From: Piezodorus guildinii
Lineage: Eukaryota; Arthropoda; Insecta; Hemiptera; Pentatomidae
Assembly: GCA_023052935.1 (NCBI GenBank)
Contig: CM041295.1
Location: 20,336,880-20,400,879 of the forward strand
Direction: 5' to 3'
DNA length: 64,000 bases
Positions 55,540 through 64,000 of this stretch are shown here, one piece after another; position 1 is the first letter of the stretch; the number at the start of each line of letters is the position of its first letter. The position numbers and the translations under genes were made by a program. A model generated the notes under the pieces. The model was not told the origin of the DNA. It saw only the letters and a list, made by a program, of their open reading frames with translations, and did no database searches.

Positions 55540-56430
55540 TTGGCCAGTTCCTCAAGGCAGTATCCTAGGACCCATCCTTTACACAGTTTATACAGCTGAT
55601 ATCCCATCCCATCCTAACACTTTCCTTTCTACCTATGATGATGACACATGCGTGTTATCAGTCAATGCTGATCCAACTATTGCCTCTCAAACTCTCCAAT
55701 CCCACATCAGAGACCTTGAAGTATGGTGTCAGAACTGGAGAATTAAAATAAATGCCAACAAATCCAACCAAATTACATTTACCCTTCGTCGTAAACCAAT
55801 GACATCCTGCCCTACTGTCTCCTTCAATAATACTCCTCTTGTCCCGGTTGAACAGATCCGATATCTAGGACTACACCTTGACAAACGCCTTACTTGGAAC
55901 CCTCATACAAGACTGCAAACGACAAGAAACTGCTCGACGTTTTCGACTACTTCAACACTTACTAGACAAACGTTCTAATCTTCCACTTAACTACAAAAGG
56001 CTCATTCATATACATGACTATCGTACGGCCTATAGCTTTTGGGCTCTACTAAACCATCAAATTCTTCCCGTATCCAATCCCTACAATACAAAATCCTTCG
56101 TAAAATCCTCAATGCTCCTTATTTTGTAACTAATAAACTGATCCACAAAGACCTTAATATTCCGTATGTTGCTGATTTGGCCCGATCTAGATACCATTCC
56201 CACCCTAAACCTCTTGTTTCAGTCCTTTCTTCCTCTTCAATTCCCGACAATCCTCCGAGGCGTCTGAAAAGGAGATGGCCCCGAGATCTTCTAGTTTAGA
56301 ATAGTTACAGGAGTGCTACCATTGTGTAGTTCTTCTACTAGTCATTTCATGTAATTTTTCTTACATCATATTTACTTGTTGTATTTTTTTCAGTACAGTG
56401 GAAAATTTCAATAAATTATGTTTAAAAAAA
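55540..56430 (+). pseudogene. Jockey-type LINE, frameshifted
   Basis: Starts at VPQGSILGPILYTVYTADIP (55548 onward), YDDDTCVLSVNADP (YADD changed to YDDD), then IRYLGLHLDKRLTWNPHT. A frameshift at about 55913 moves to RQETARRFRLLQHLLDKRSN, and a further shift and short deletion lead to STKPSNSSRIQSLQYKILRK. It ends IPDNPPRRLKRRWPRDLLV with its stop at 56297-56299, then the 3' UTR and a short A-tail (about 56428). Confidence 0.85.
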
Positions 56431-56700
56431 GAAAAAGTTGACCATTTTCTTACATTTCGAAAATAATGAGCTTAAAAACCCCGAAACGTCGAGGAAAATT
56501 ACTAAGATGTAAAAGAGTTTTAAAAATGAATAAAGAAGTGAAGGAAGTATATAATGCTTATTCAAATATGTAAAGAATAAATAATGTTCTGCCGCAGCCA
56601 GTATTCGTTCCCACGACCCAGACGACAGTAGTGTAAAACATTTTGATAACTAGCAGAGTTTAATTTGCTGGATACGAATGCAATTTTAAACTGTCTATGT

Positions 56701-57658
56701 CCGTTAAAAACTTTTTTTTTTTTTAATATTTATTTATTGAAATTTACAACTGTAATTTATATTCAACAAGTAAATATGCTAAAAGAAAAATCACATGAGA
56801 CAGACTTGTTGAGGAGCAACCCAATGGAAGCACTCCAGTAACTATTTTAAACAAGAAGGTCTCGAGACCATCTTCTTTTCAGACGCCTCGGAGGATTATC
56901 AGGAATCGAAGAGGAAGCAAGGGTTGAAACTAGTGGGTAGGAGTGGGAATGGAGTTTGTCATAGAAGGATTGATATCTAGTTCGGGCCAAATCAGCAACA
57001 TATGGAACATTTAGGTCTTTATGGATGATTTTATTTGTGACAAAGTAAGGAGCGTTGAGGATTTTACGAAGGATTTTGGATTGTGAGGATTGGATACGGG
57101 AAGAATTCGATGGTTTAATAGAGCCCCAAAGCTCAACTCCGTAAGTCCATATAGGCCTTATGATGGTCATGTAGATGAGCCTTTTGTAGTTAAGTGGAAG
57201 GTTTGAGCGTCTGTCTAGTAAGTGTTGAAGTAATCGAAAGCGGCGAGCAGTTTCTTGTCGTTTCAGTCTTGTGTGTGGATTCCATCTGAGACGTTTGTCA
57301 AGGAGCAGTCCTAGGTAGCGGATCTGTTCAACAGGGACAAGTGGAATATTATAAAAGGATACTGTGGGACAGGATGTCATTGGCTTACGACGAAGGGTAA
57401 AGGTTATTTGATGGGATTTGTTGGAATTTATTTTAATTCTCCATTTCTGACACCATATCTCAAGGTCTCTGATGTGGGATTGAAGGGTTTGAGAGGCAAC
57501 AGTTGGATCGTTATTGACTGATAACACACAAGTGTCATCAGCATAAGTGGAAAGGAAAGTTTTAGGATTGGTTGGGATATCAGCTGTATATACTGTGTAG
57601 AGAATGGGTCCTAGGATACTGCCTTGGGGCACCAGCGGACTGAGTAACCGTTAAAAAC
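56701..57658 (-). mobile_element. Jockey-type LINE J10 with perfect 11-bp TSD
   Basis: CCGTTAAAAAC is repeated at 56701-56711 and 57648-57658. The minus-strand tail T-run is 56712-56724. The insert is 5'-truncated at the TQSAG(V)PQ region of the RT. It is the best-preserved Jockey-type copy here. Confidence 0.95.
56847..57632 (-). CDS. Jockey-type RT C-terminal part, open (partial)
   Basis: 261 codons without stop: VPQGSILGPILYTVYTADIP, STYADDTCVLSVNNDPTV (catalytic YADD intact), LEIWCQKWRIKIN, IRYLGLLLDKRLRWNPHT, RSNLPLNYKRLIYMTIIRPI, TYGVELWGS, ILRKILNAPYFVTN and the family ending PPRRLKRRWSRDLLV. It corresponds to the RT palm, thumb and C-terminal region of the Jockey clade. There is no true start codon; the upstream part of the polymerase and the endonuclease were never inserted. 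A one-base slip separates the V of VPQ from the expected AG. Preservation suggests recent insertion. Confidence 0.88.
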   Translation of the reverse strand: MPQGSILGPILYTVYTADIPTNPKTFLSTYADDTCVLSVNNDPTVASQTLQSHIRDLEIWCQKWRIKINSNKSHQITFTLRRKPMTSCPTVSFYNIPLVPVEQIRYLGLLLDKRLRWNPHTRLKRQETARRFRLLQHLLDRRSNLPLNYKRLIYMTIIRPIWTYGVELWGSIKPSNSSRIQSSQSKILRKILNAPYFVTNKIIHKDLNVPYVADLARTRYQSFYDKLHSHSYPLVSTLASSSIPDNPPRRLKRRWSRDLLV

Positions 57659-58256
57659 AGTTTGTATCAGTATTCCGCCACCCTAATGCATTTTTCTTGA
57701 AAAATATTCTTTTTCTTTTCTGATGTCGCCGCAGTAGTAATTAAAACCATTTGGACCGTAATTGTTAATTTTGTTTTAATTGCTGAATAAAAACTAATAT
57801 AACACCAGTTTTACTACCTTGAGTATGGCTTTTAATAACCGTAGGCGTCACAGCAAATTATCTTTTTAGATAGATAGATAACGGTTTTTTTTTTTTTTAA
57901 ATTTTCCCGTTTATTTACCGTTACAATAATATAACAATGTTACAATTTAGAAAAAACATTATAGAACTATGATCTTTTAGACCGTCTAGTCCGGAGCAGA
58001 CCTGTTCAATTATACATATGTCATTATTATACATATGTCACCCAATGATTCTACTATTTCTTTACAAGGCTAAAAACAATGCAATAACAATAAACAATCA
58101 CTATTATATATATATATATATATATAATATATATATATATATATTATATTCAATTATTTATTATAGAATGATAATAATTATGAATGTATTAGTTGGAACA
58201 ATCTCATCTTTTTATTTATATATTTATTTATTATAACATATATAAAACTTGATAAT

Positions 58257-58305
58257 AACAACGTAACGTTTCGAGGTACTTTCTATGCCTCATCTTTAGA
58301 TTATT
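58257..58305 (-). ncRNA. Hammerhead-like motif, left arm of A2
   Basis: Minus strand: CTAAAGA instead of CTGAAGA (G5 lost), stem II GAGG/CCTC intact, GAAAC intact, then GTT. Probably inactive. Confidence 0.5.
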
Positions 58306-58869
58306 AAAAATCATCTAAAATACAATTCAATTATAAGCAAAACCATACAAACAATAACAAATATTATCAATAATTTAGAATTCATTTATCACCTACATTT
58401 ACAATCCGTTTATACAAAACTTTATTAAAAATTGTACTTACATATATTTCCATATTATATCATATAATACCATATTGTTGTGGATATTTGAAAACATTGA
58501 CTAGTACAAGAATAGAATTAGATGAAAGGCTAATTTAGTCTGCTTCATAGTTGCAATTATTTAGCAGTAAAATGTTAAAAGAATTATTATGTGAAAGTGA
58601 AGTAAGATTATTTTAACAATTGACAAAATAATTCGTATATAGGGGCTATGTATGAATAATAGTATATTATTATATGCCCTATATTATGATATAATATGGC
58701 AATATATGTAAGTACATTGTTAATAAAGTTTTTTTTTTTTTTTTTTTTTTTTTCTATAAACGGATTGTAAATATGTAGGTGATAAATAAAACTCTAAATT
58801 ATTGATAATATTTGTTATTGTTTGTATGGTTTTGCTTATTATATTGAATTGTATTTTAGATGATTTTTA

Positions 58870-58922
58870 ATAATCTGAAGATGAGGCATAGAAAGTACCT
58901 CGCAACGTTTCGTTGTTATAAT
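58870..58922 (+). ncRNA. Hammerhead-like motif, right arm of A2
   Basis: CTGAAGA (58875-58881), extra T, stem II GAGG (58883-58886) with CCTC, then GCAAC instead of GAAAC (A13 lost) and a small duplication before the stem I partner. Damaged at a site different from its left arm. Confidence 0.5.
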
Positions 58923-59005
58923 CAAGTTTTATATATGTTATAATTAATAAATATATAAATAAAAAGAAGAGATTGTTCCAACTAATACATTATTATAAAA
59001 AAAAA

Positions 59006-59044
<39 letters not shown>

Positions 59045-59328
59045 GACAAGATTTAAATATAATTCAAATTATTTGTAAGTTTGTATCTATAAGGCCATGC
59101 TAGTTTACAATAGTTATGCACAGTCATCCATTTTCCATTTCAACGTACAACAATTCTTTCCGAAACACCCTATTCTGATTTCACACAAAATTGGGCATGA
59201 AAATGAAACGTATTTTCTACTTCTCTTCTATTACAAAGCGAGCATATCACATTGTTATTTGACAAAATCTATTATAGTTCAGGTATACCAATTCAACCTA
59301 CCTTTAAATATCTATTTAACCCTATAGC

Positions 59329-59585
59329 ATAGTGGTTAGCATAACAGGCTCGTATGCCCAAGGTCCCGGGTTCAAACCCGCGGGTAGCCCTAGGATTTTT
59401 TAATGGGAGGAAAAAATCCTTAATTATGCCGTCCTTCAGAGGGAACTTAAATGGTGGTCCCGAGCCTGTGTGATGTCAGTGATCCCTGTCCTAATTAAAC
59501 CAGGATAGGCAAAATTTAGGACTCCCACTTAGCATGGTCCGATTAGCCACAGCAGCATAAATGGACTTTATATAAATAAACAAAT
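59329..59585 (+). mobile_element. SINE S3, copy c (best head)
   Basis: A box 'tagcatagtggttagcata' (59336-59354) and B box GGTTCAAACCC (about 59370-59380), with a body containing 'gtagccctaggattttt', 'aatccttaattatgccgtcc', 'taaaccaggataggcaaaat', 'ggtccgattagccacag' and an AAATAAAC tail. It interrupts LINE A: the host sequence on both sides joins to match 545-590. Confidence 0.85.
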
Positions 59586-59789
59586 AAAATTAATTTGGTA
59601 TCGAACAGATAGTGCGTTCCATAATCATATTTTAAATTTGTATCAATACAAACATTTTTTCTGAGACTAAAGGCCTTTGTACAAATTTGACTTATAAGTA
59701 TCTGTTAGGGATTCTCCCAATTTCTGTAGGATTAAAGCGCAATTATTATTGAACCGGATAAGTTTTAAATTGTTGGTTATTTTTATTTA

Positions 59790-59978
59790 TTTAACATCAT
59801 TTTATGCTACTGTGGCTACCGGACGATATTAGTAAGTCCAAATCTAGGTTAATTAGGATCTTTAACAATTACCTGACTTGACGCAGGCTTTAGATCATCA
59901 TTTTACGTTCCCTCTAAGGGACGGCGTAGCGAAGGATTTTTCCCTCCCTTAATCTTAGGAACATCTGCCAGGTTCAAA
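59790..59978 (-). mobile_element. SINE S3, copy d, head missing
   Basis: Minus strand: 'tagccacagtagcataaa' tail end (59805-59822), 'tccgg', 'ctaattaacctag', 'ccctctaagggacggcgta', then a truncated head at about 59975 beside the Jockey copy. Confidence 0.7.
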
Positions 59979-59979
59979 A

Positions 59980-60778
59980 TATTTTTTTTATTTATATTTT
60001 ATTGAATTTTACAACTGTATAAAAAATAAATACAACAAGTAAAAGTGTTGAAATACAATAAAGGATGTGAAAAGGCTTGTGAAGAAACTACCCAGTGGTA
60101 GAACGTCGATTCTATTTAAGTTTGTAGGTCCCGAGGCCATTTTTTTTTTCAATCGCCTCGGAGGGTTATCAGGGATATGTGAGGTTGATAGGTTGCGAAC
60201 AAGAGGGTTTATGTGGGTTGGGAGTTTGGAATTGAATGTGGTATATCTGGTACGAGAAAGGTCTGCAACAAATGGGATATTAAGGTCGTTATGGATGAGT
60301 TTATTTGTGACGAAATAAGGAGCATTTAAGATTTTGCGAAGGATTTTGGATTGTAAGGATTGAAAGCGGAAGGAATTAGATGGTTTATTAAGCCCCAAAC
60401 CCGATACCATATGTCCAGATGGGCCTGATAATGGTAATATATATGAGCTTTTTTAATAGAGTGGAAGTTTTGAACGTTTGTCAAGTAAGTGTTGTAGTAA
60501 TCGGTATCTATGAGCAGTTTCTTGTCGCTTAAGTCTTCTGTGAGGATTCCAAGTTGGACGTTTGTCAAGATGGAGTCCAAGGTATCGGATTTGTTCTACA
60601 GGAGTGAGTGGGGTGTTATTAAAGGAAACAGTGGGACAGGAGATCATCGGTTTGCGACGAAGGGTAAAGGTAATTTGGTGGGATTTGGTAGGATTAATTT
60701 TGATTCTCCAGTTCTGACACCATTCCTCGATGGCTGTGAGGTGGGACTAAAGGATTTGGAATGCTGTGGTTGAGAAAA
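59980..60778 (-). pseudogene. Jockey-type LINE, frameshifted
   Basis: The minus strand has the family UTR, then three overlapping frames: SVSFNNTPLTPVEQIRYLGL (60453-60647), KLLIDTDYYNTYLTNVQNF (60326-60580), and SKILRKILNAPYFVTNKLIH with HIPDNPPRRLKKK (60009-60410). At least two frameshifts. 5' truncated near 60775, upstream of which a (TA)n tract lies at 60829-60872. Confidence 0.82.
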
Positions 60779-60822
60779 TAAAATTTTAGTTACTAAATGT
60801 TTCGCTGACTTGGTTCCTTTTT

Positions 60823-60878
<56 letters not shown>

Positions 60879-61170
60879 TTAATATTTATAATTTAGGATG
60901 GAGAGGTTCCTTGCAATTAAAATGATTCTATGAAGAGGGTCTACGAAAAAAATTTGTTCGGAACTACTGCAGTAAGAGTGTTTGTATTTAGATTAAATGA
61001 TCTCTTGTAATAATTCAATTGAACTTAGTCAATTTCATCCCGGTACCCCAAGTCCCATATTTCTATACCCTAAAACATGTTATTTATTACGATAGATTCA
61101 TTTAGTTGCGTCCTACCACTCTCCTAACTAGGGTTGAGGAAATTATAAAAAAACAAAAAAAAACAACTAA

Positions 61171-61600
61171 TTATTCCACAGCACTAGGGTTTGGGTAAAA
61201 TAGATAATTATAACTTTTATTAAAATAAAAATAAGTCAGTTGCAGATTCACATTTGTTGTGTATCCATTTGGGATGCTAAAGATGTTGGAAAAGGTGGGA
61301 TTTGAATGAGAGAAGGGAAGAAGCATGACGAATATGAGAGGTAGGGAATTCCAGAGGGTTGCAGAACGGATATAAAAGGACTGATCAAAAGATTTACTTC
61401 TATGGTTGATAATGTAAAGGTCGGAATGGTGGGATTTAGTTTCAAGAGAGTGGACTGAGGATTTTAATTTAAGGATACTGTGAATGTATGGAAGGTGTTG
61501 GGAGTTTATGTTTTGGTAAAGGTATGATCCGAGAATATATTTCCTCCGTATAGAAGGTAAGAGCCACTTCAACTTCCTGTATAAGTGGGTCACTGGAGAC
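61171..61600 (-). pseudogene. CR1-like LINE C-terminal fragment
   Basis: Minus frame 61171-61593: MTHLYRKLKWLLPSIRRKYI, HLPYIHSILKLKSSVHSLET, SDLYIINHRSKSFDQSFYIR and SATLWNSLP. This aligns with the end of the intact protein at 4429-7317 (THFYEELKWLFPS, FISSVHSRNT, SDLYVTPHRT, SSVWNSIP). A shift near 61330 breaks the last 40 residues. Truncated on both sides; no UTR hairpin seen. Confidence 0.75.
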
Positions 61601-61872
61601 TTATAGATATATTAATATCTGAGAGTAGTTTTATGCATTCTTAATCTAGGCTGCGGATATGTGCACATTAATATGTATTAAAGAAAACAATGACCAAATA
61701 CAATTTTATTTGATAATTTATTGCTTACCAGCCCTTCAAGTTGTGTATTCAGTAATTCATTTTCCCCTATACATTTTTTTTTTTTTTTTTTTTCTTTCCT
61801 GCTTAATTAATTGGACGACTGCTTCTATGTTCGTGTTGCGAGCGGAGTAACTACTTGAGGCAACAATCATTT

Positions 61873-61985
61873 TTACTTTCACTTACCTTTGTATTAAATA
61901 TGTAGCAAGAGAAAGTATGGAGATCGTGAAAATCTTTTAATTCATGTTTTCAAAGTAAATTGTTATATTTTTATTGATTTGTTTT
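61873..61985 (+). repeat. Repeat K start fragment (K12)
   Basis: ACTTTCACTTACCTTTGTAT, then 'gagaaagtatggagatcgtg' and 'ttcatgttttcaaagtaa', the K left end, about 110 bp. A T-run of about 20 lies at 61772-61792. 61986-62340 has nothing recognisable. Confidence 0.55.
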
Positions 61986-62395
61986 TAACTAAAAATAGCC
62001 TGAACACTATTTGATCGTTGCAGAAAGCTACATTTTAAACAATATCTGCATTAAATAAATGACAACGTAAATTTAAATAAATTAAACTTGTTAGAATGTA
62101 TTTTCTTACTGTTATGATTTCTTTTAACACATCTTTCCACACTTCTCGTATCACCGCTTATTTTTTTTTCCCTCTTCGCCTATTCTAATAATTTTCTGTT
62201 ATGTACCCAGCCCTCTCAGATATGATTGCTAGTTTAATATAACATCAATTCAAAATTGATCTTCTTATACAAAAAAAAAAATCAAATATTACTTCGAAAT
62301 TTTTCTTCTTTAAAAGTTTATTTGTTGCTTAGTTTCTCATTAAAAAAAAAAAAATTGCTGCTCTACAACCCTTGGGGGGTCTCGGGTTCAGTGAT

Positions 62396-63284
62396 TACAG
62401 TAAACCCTCTTTTAAAAGAACACGGTTATAACGAACACCCGTTTATAACGAACTATCTTTGCGGTTCTTTGAAAAATGAATAGAAAACTACACTTTCTCC
62501 TCGTTTATAACGAAATATTCTCTTATAACGAATTAACGAACTACTTCTGTGGACCTCGGAATTGAATTTGTTCGATTATTACGAAAAATAAAGAAGAAAA
62601 AAATAACGAAACGTCTAGATTCCCAGTAAAGAGCGGCGCCTTTCTATCCAAATCCTTCTTACCTCTTCCCCCTATTCAGCACAATTCTGTGATTACAGTC
62701 TGTGACAGCTTCTCAGCTAGTTTTTATGTTTTTATTGTTTTAAGTGCACTTCCACTCCGCACAGTATGTCAAAGAGAAAATCCATAGATTTAAATACAAG
62801 GTTGGCGACTCTCCAAGAAGTGGAGAAATAAATTGAGTCGAAATTGAAAATTGCGGAAAAATACGGGATATCAAAATCTCCTTTATCAACGATTATAGAT
62901 AATAAAGTTAAATCGACGACTCCGTTGCGTCTTCATCGGGAGGTGCAAAAAAAATATATATATTTTTTATTATTTCAACTTCATATGAATTGCTGTGATT
63001 CTGACATTGTAAGTTCCTTTTTAATGATGGTTTATGTTAGTCTTAAAGTACTATGTAAAATGTGAAATAAGATAGATATATGTGCATAGTGCATAGTTTT
63101 AACTGCTTTTGTAGTTTCTAAATAAACATGTGCCTGTATTGAAAATATTTCTTTTTAACCACCTGAATTTATACCAAGACATGTAACATACATACAATAT
63201 ATTTTTCGGATATAACGAATTCTGTTATAACGAATGGAGAATTTTTTGGTCCCTTGGAGTTCGTTAAAAGGAGGGTTTACTGTA
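62396..63284 (+). mobile_element. pogo/Tigger-like element with TA duplications
   Basis: 885 bp (62398-63282) between TA dinucleotides. Termini are inverted: CAGTAAACCCTCTTTTAAAA on the left; on the right, in reverse complement, CAGTAAACCCTCCTTTTAAC. TATAACGAA repeats lie just inside both ends (62424-62530 and 63208-63235). CAG ends and a TA target are typical of pogo-group Tc1/mariner elements. A full element is 2-3 kb, so this is a deletion derivative keeping only the start of the transposase. Confidence 0.9.
62766..62980 (+). pseudogene. pogo-like transposase N-terminus (CENP-B-type HTH)
   Basis: MSKRKSIDLNTRLATLQEVE K, a stop, then IESKLKIAEKYGISKSPLST IIDNK. This is the psq/CENP-B N-terminal helix-turn-helix of pogo/Tigger transposases (K.L...EVE.G.....IAK.FGI..STLS.I). 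The stop sits exactly between helix 1 and 2. The second HTH and the DDE catalytic domain are absent. Confidence 0.82.
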
Positions 63285-63505
63285 TAGAGATTCGTACTGT
63301 TTCACTGCCAACAACCTGACAAAGTGGTGATTAGACCTAAATCACGCTCGACCGCCAGGTTTTTCCCCAATTTTGGTTACCCACTTTATAGTTTCTGGGT
63401 GTGCCCCAGGAAGATCTCCGTACCCTAGGTTCGCTTCACGGGTGAAATAACGGAATAGATAATATTCTACCTCAGCCGGTATTCGTTTCGAGGACACATT
63501 TTTCA

Positions 63506-64000
63506 ATTAATAAATTTTCTTGCCCCCTTTTTAAATTACAGAAGCGATAGCTTGCTACATTTGCAAATAAATCTGGTTTCTCTGTTCTCTCACTTCTCTG
63601 GTTCTTTGCAAGTTTTCAAGTACAATTAGCTTTTAGGAAAATTAGAAGAGTAGTAGAAACAATTGTTCACAAATTGAAAAGAACTTTTCTTTTTCCCTCT
63701 ACGAAAAGGCTTTAAAGACATTCACTTTATCTAAATTCCCGAAAATTAATAAAAAACGAGACATTTAAACTTTTTCGAAGCTATTATTTAATTAATAAAA
63801 ACTAAAAGCTAGTTTACTGTTCAAATTTTGATATCCGTATCTGATCCGGATAAATTACTCACCCATCAATGTTCAGGACTAGAAGGGTTAACAAATGAAA
63901 GTTACTAGCGTAAACAAAAGAAAATATGTTTTAGGAACGAAACAGCAAGAAATTTTTGAATTTAGCCAAAATGTGTTTTCATTTCCTTTACCAATATATC
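63506..64000. other. No recognisable feature
   Basis: AT-rich DNA at the right edge with no open frame, tRNA-like box or match to the other repeats of the window that I could see. Confidence 0.6.

Larger units (their letters stand above)
58184..58991. mobile_element. Penelope-like fold-back A2 within LINE A
   Basis: Long inverted arms: 58184-58380 and about 58780-58991, from 'aatgtattagttggaacaat' inward through 'ttataacatatataaaactt' to the hammerhead region and 'attgataatatttgttat'. Same family as 3021-3508. The right arm is followed by an A-run and (TA)n. The centre (58440-58780) is AT-rich with a 24-base T-run. Confidence 0.75.
57940..59778 (-). mobile_element. LINE family A, second copy, doubly interrupted
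   Basis: The 3' UTR (57940-58150) and coding end (59040-59328, then 59586-59778) parallel 1-740. 'ctataaggccatgcta', 'gagcatatcacattgtta' and 'ttctgtaggattaaa' match the first copy in order. The frame is broken. Fold-back A2 interrupts the UTR and SINE S3c interrupts the coding part. A (TA)n tract lies at 58097-58146. Confidence 0.8.
62355..63505 (-). mobile_element. SINE S1, split by a pogo-like element
   Basis: Minus strand: body with 'gcacacccagaaactata', 'aagtgggtaaccaaaa', 'aacctggcggtcgagcgtga', 'taatcaccactttgtc' and 'acagtacgaatctcta' (63285-63505), then after the insertion 'atcactgaacccgagacc' and 'gggttgtagagcagcaa' (62355-62396), followed by a 13-base T-run. The tRNA-like head is unrecognisable at the 63505 end. 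Confidence 0.8.

Noticed and set aside
56455..56530. Further hammerhead-like motif (CCCCGAAACGTCGAGG)
   Set aside because: The 3' half resembles family B, but the CTGANGA-type core and both stems are too degraded to claim.

Overview
The window is AT-rich eukaryotic DNA with no bacterial-type gene organisation. The mix of Jockey-type and CR1-type LINEs, Penelope-like elements, mariner, pogo and hAT relics, and tRNA-derived SINEs suggests an arthropod, probably an insect or other hexapod. The species cannot be named from sequence alone. I find no complete host gene; the only host-gene candidate is one 48-bp exon on the minus strand at 49420-49467. Everything else I can identify is mobile DNA at different stages of decay, often nested.

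Layout. 1-8 kb: a 5'-truncated LINE (family A) on the minus strand, a Penelope-like fold-back, an RTE-like 3' fragment, then a LINE with an unbroken 962-codon endonuclease/reverse-transcriptase ORF (4429-7317), the best-preserved coding unit here. 8-16 kb: degraded CR1-like ends, a tRNA-derived SINE, a Jockey LINE with target-site duplications (TSDs), a second fold-back, and a second SINE family with a 12-bp TSD. 16.7-18.8 kb: two head-to-head Penelope-like (PLE) copies with near-identical arms, one still encoding a GIY-YIG endonuclease, followed by an RTE-like LINE interrupted by a hAT miniature element. 19-33 kb: SINEs, Jockey and CR1-like fragments, mariner debris, and copies of an unclassified ~0.9-kb repeat called K below. 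33-36.2 kb: two small fold-backs and a deleted mariner inserted in a K copy. 36-44 kb: more K copies, a possible LTR with primer-binding site, and further fold-backs. 44-57.7 kb: mariner relics, several Jockey copies (one inserted inside another), a K copy interrupted by a LINE with a 14-bp TSD, a ~203-bp tandem repeat, and a terminal-inverted-repeat element. 57.9-64 kb: a LINE A copy interrupted by both a fold-back and a SINE, and a pogo-like element inserted in a SINE.

The most interesting signal is a set of hammerhead-ribozyme-like motifs in the arms of at least seven PLE-derived repeats. Their sequences differ between families, but the conserved core, stem II and (in most) a short stem I can be drawn in each, with compensating changes. 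In most of these repeats the motif sits in inverted arms and reads outward. PLE repeats in animals are already known to carry minimal hammerheads, so the class is not new. The fold-back arrangement, the co-substitution at core positions 3 and 8, and the constant extra base before stem II deserve a closer look.
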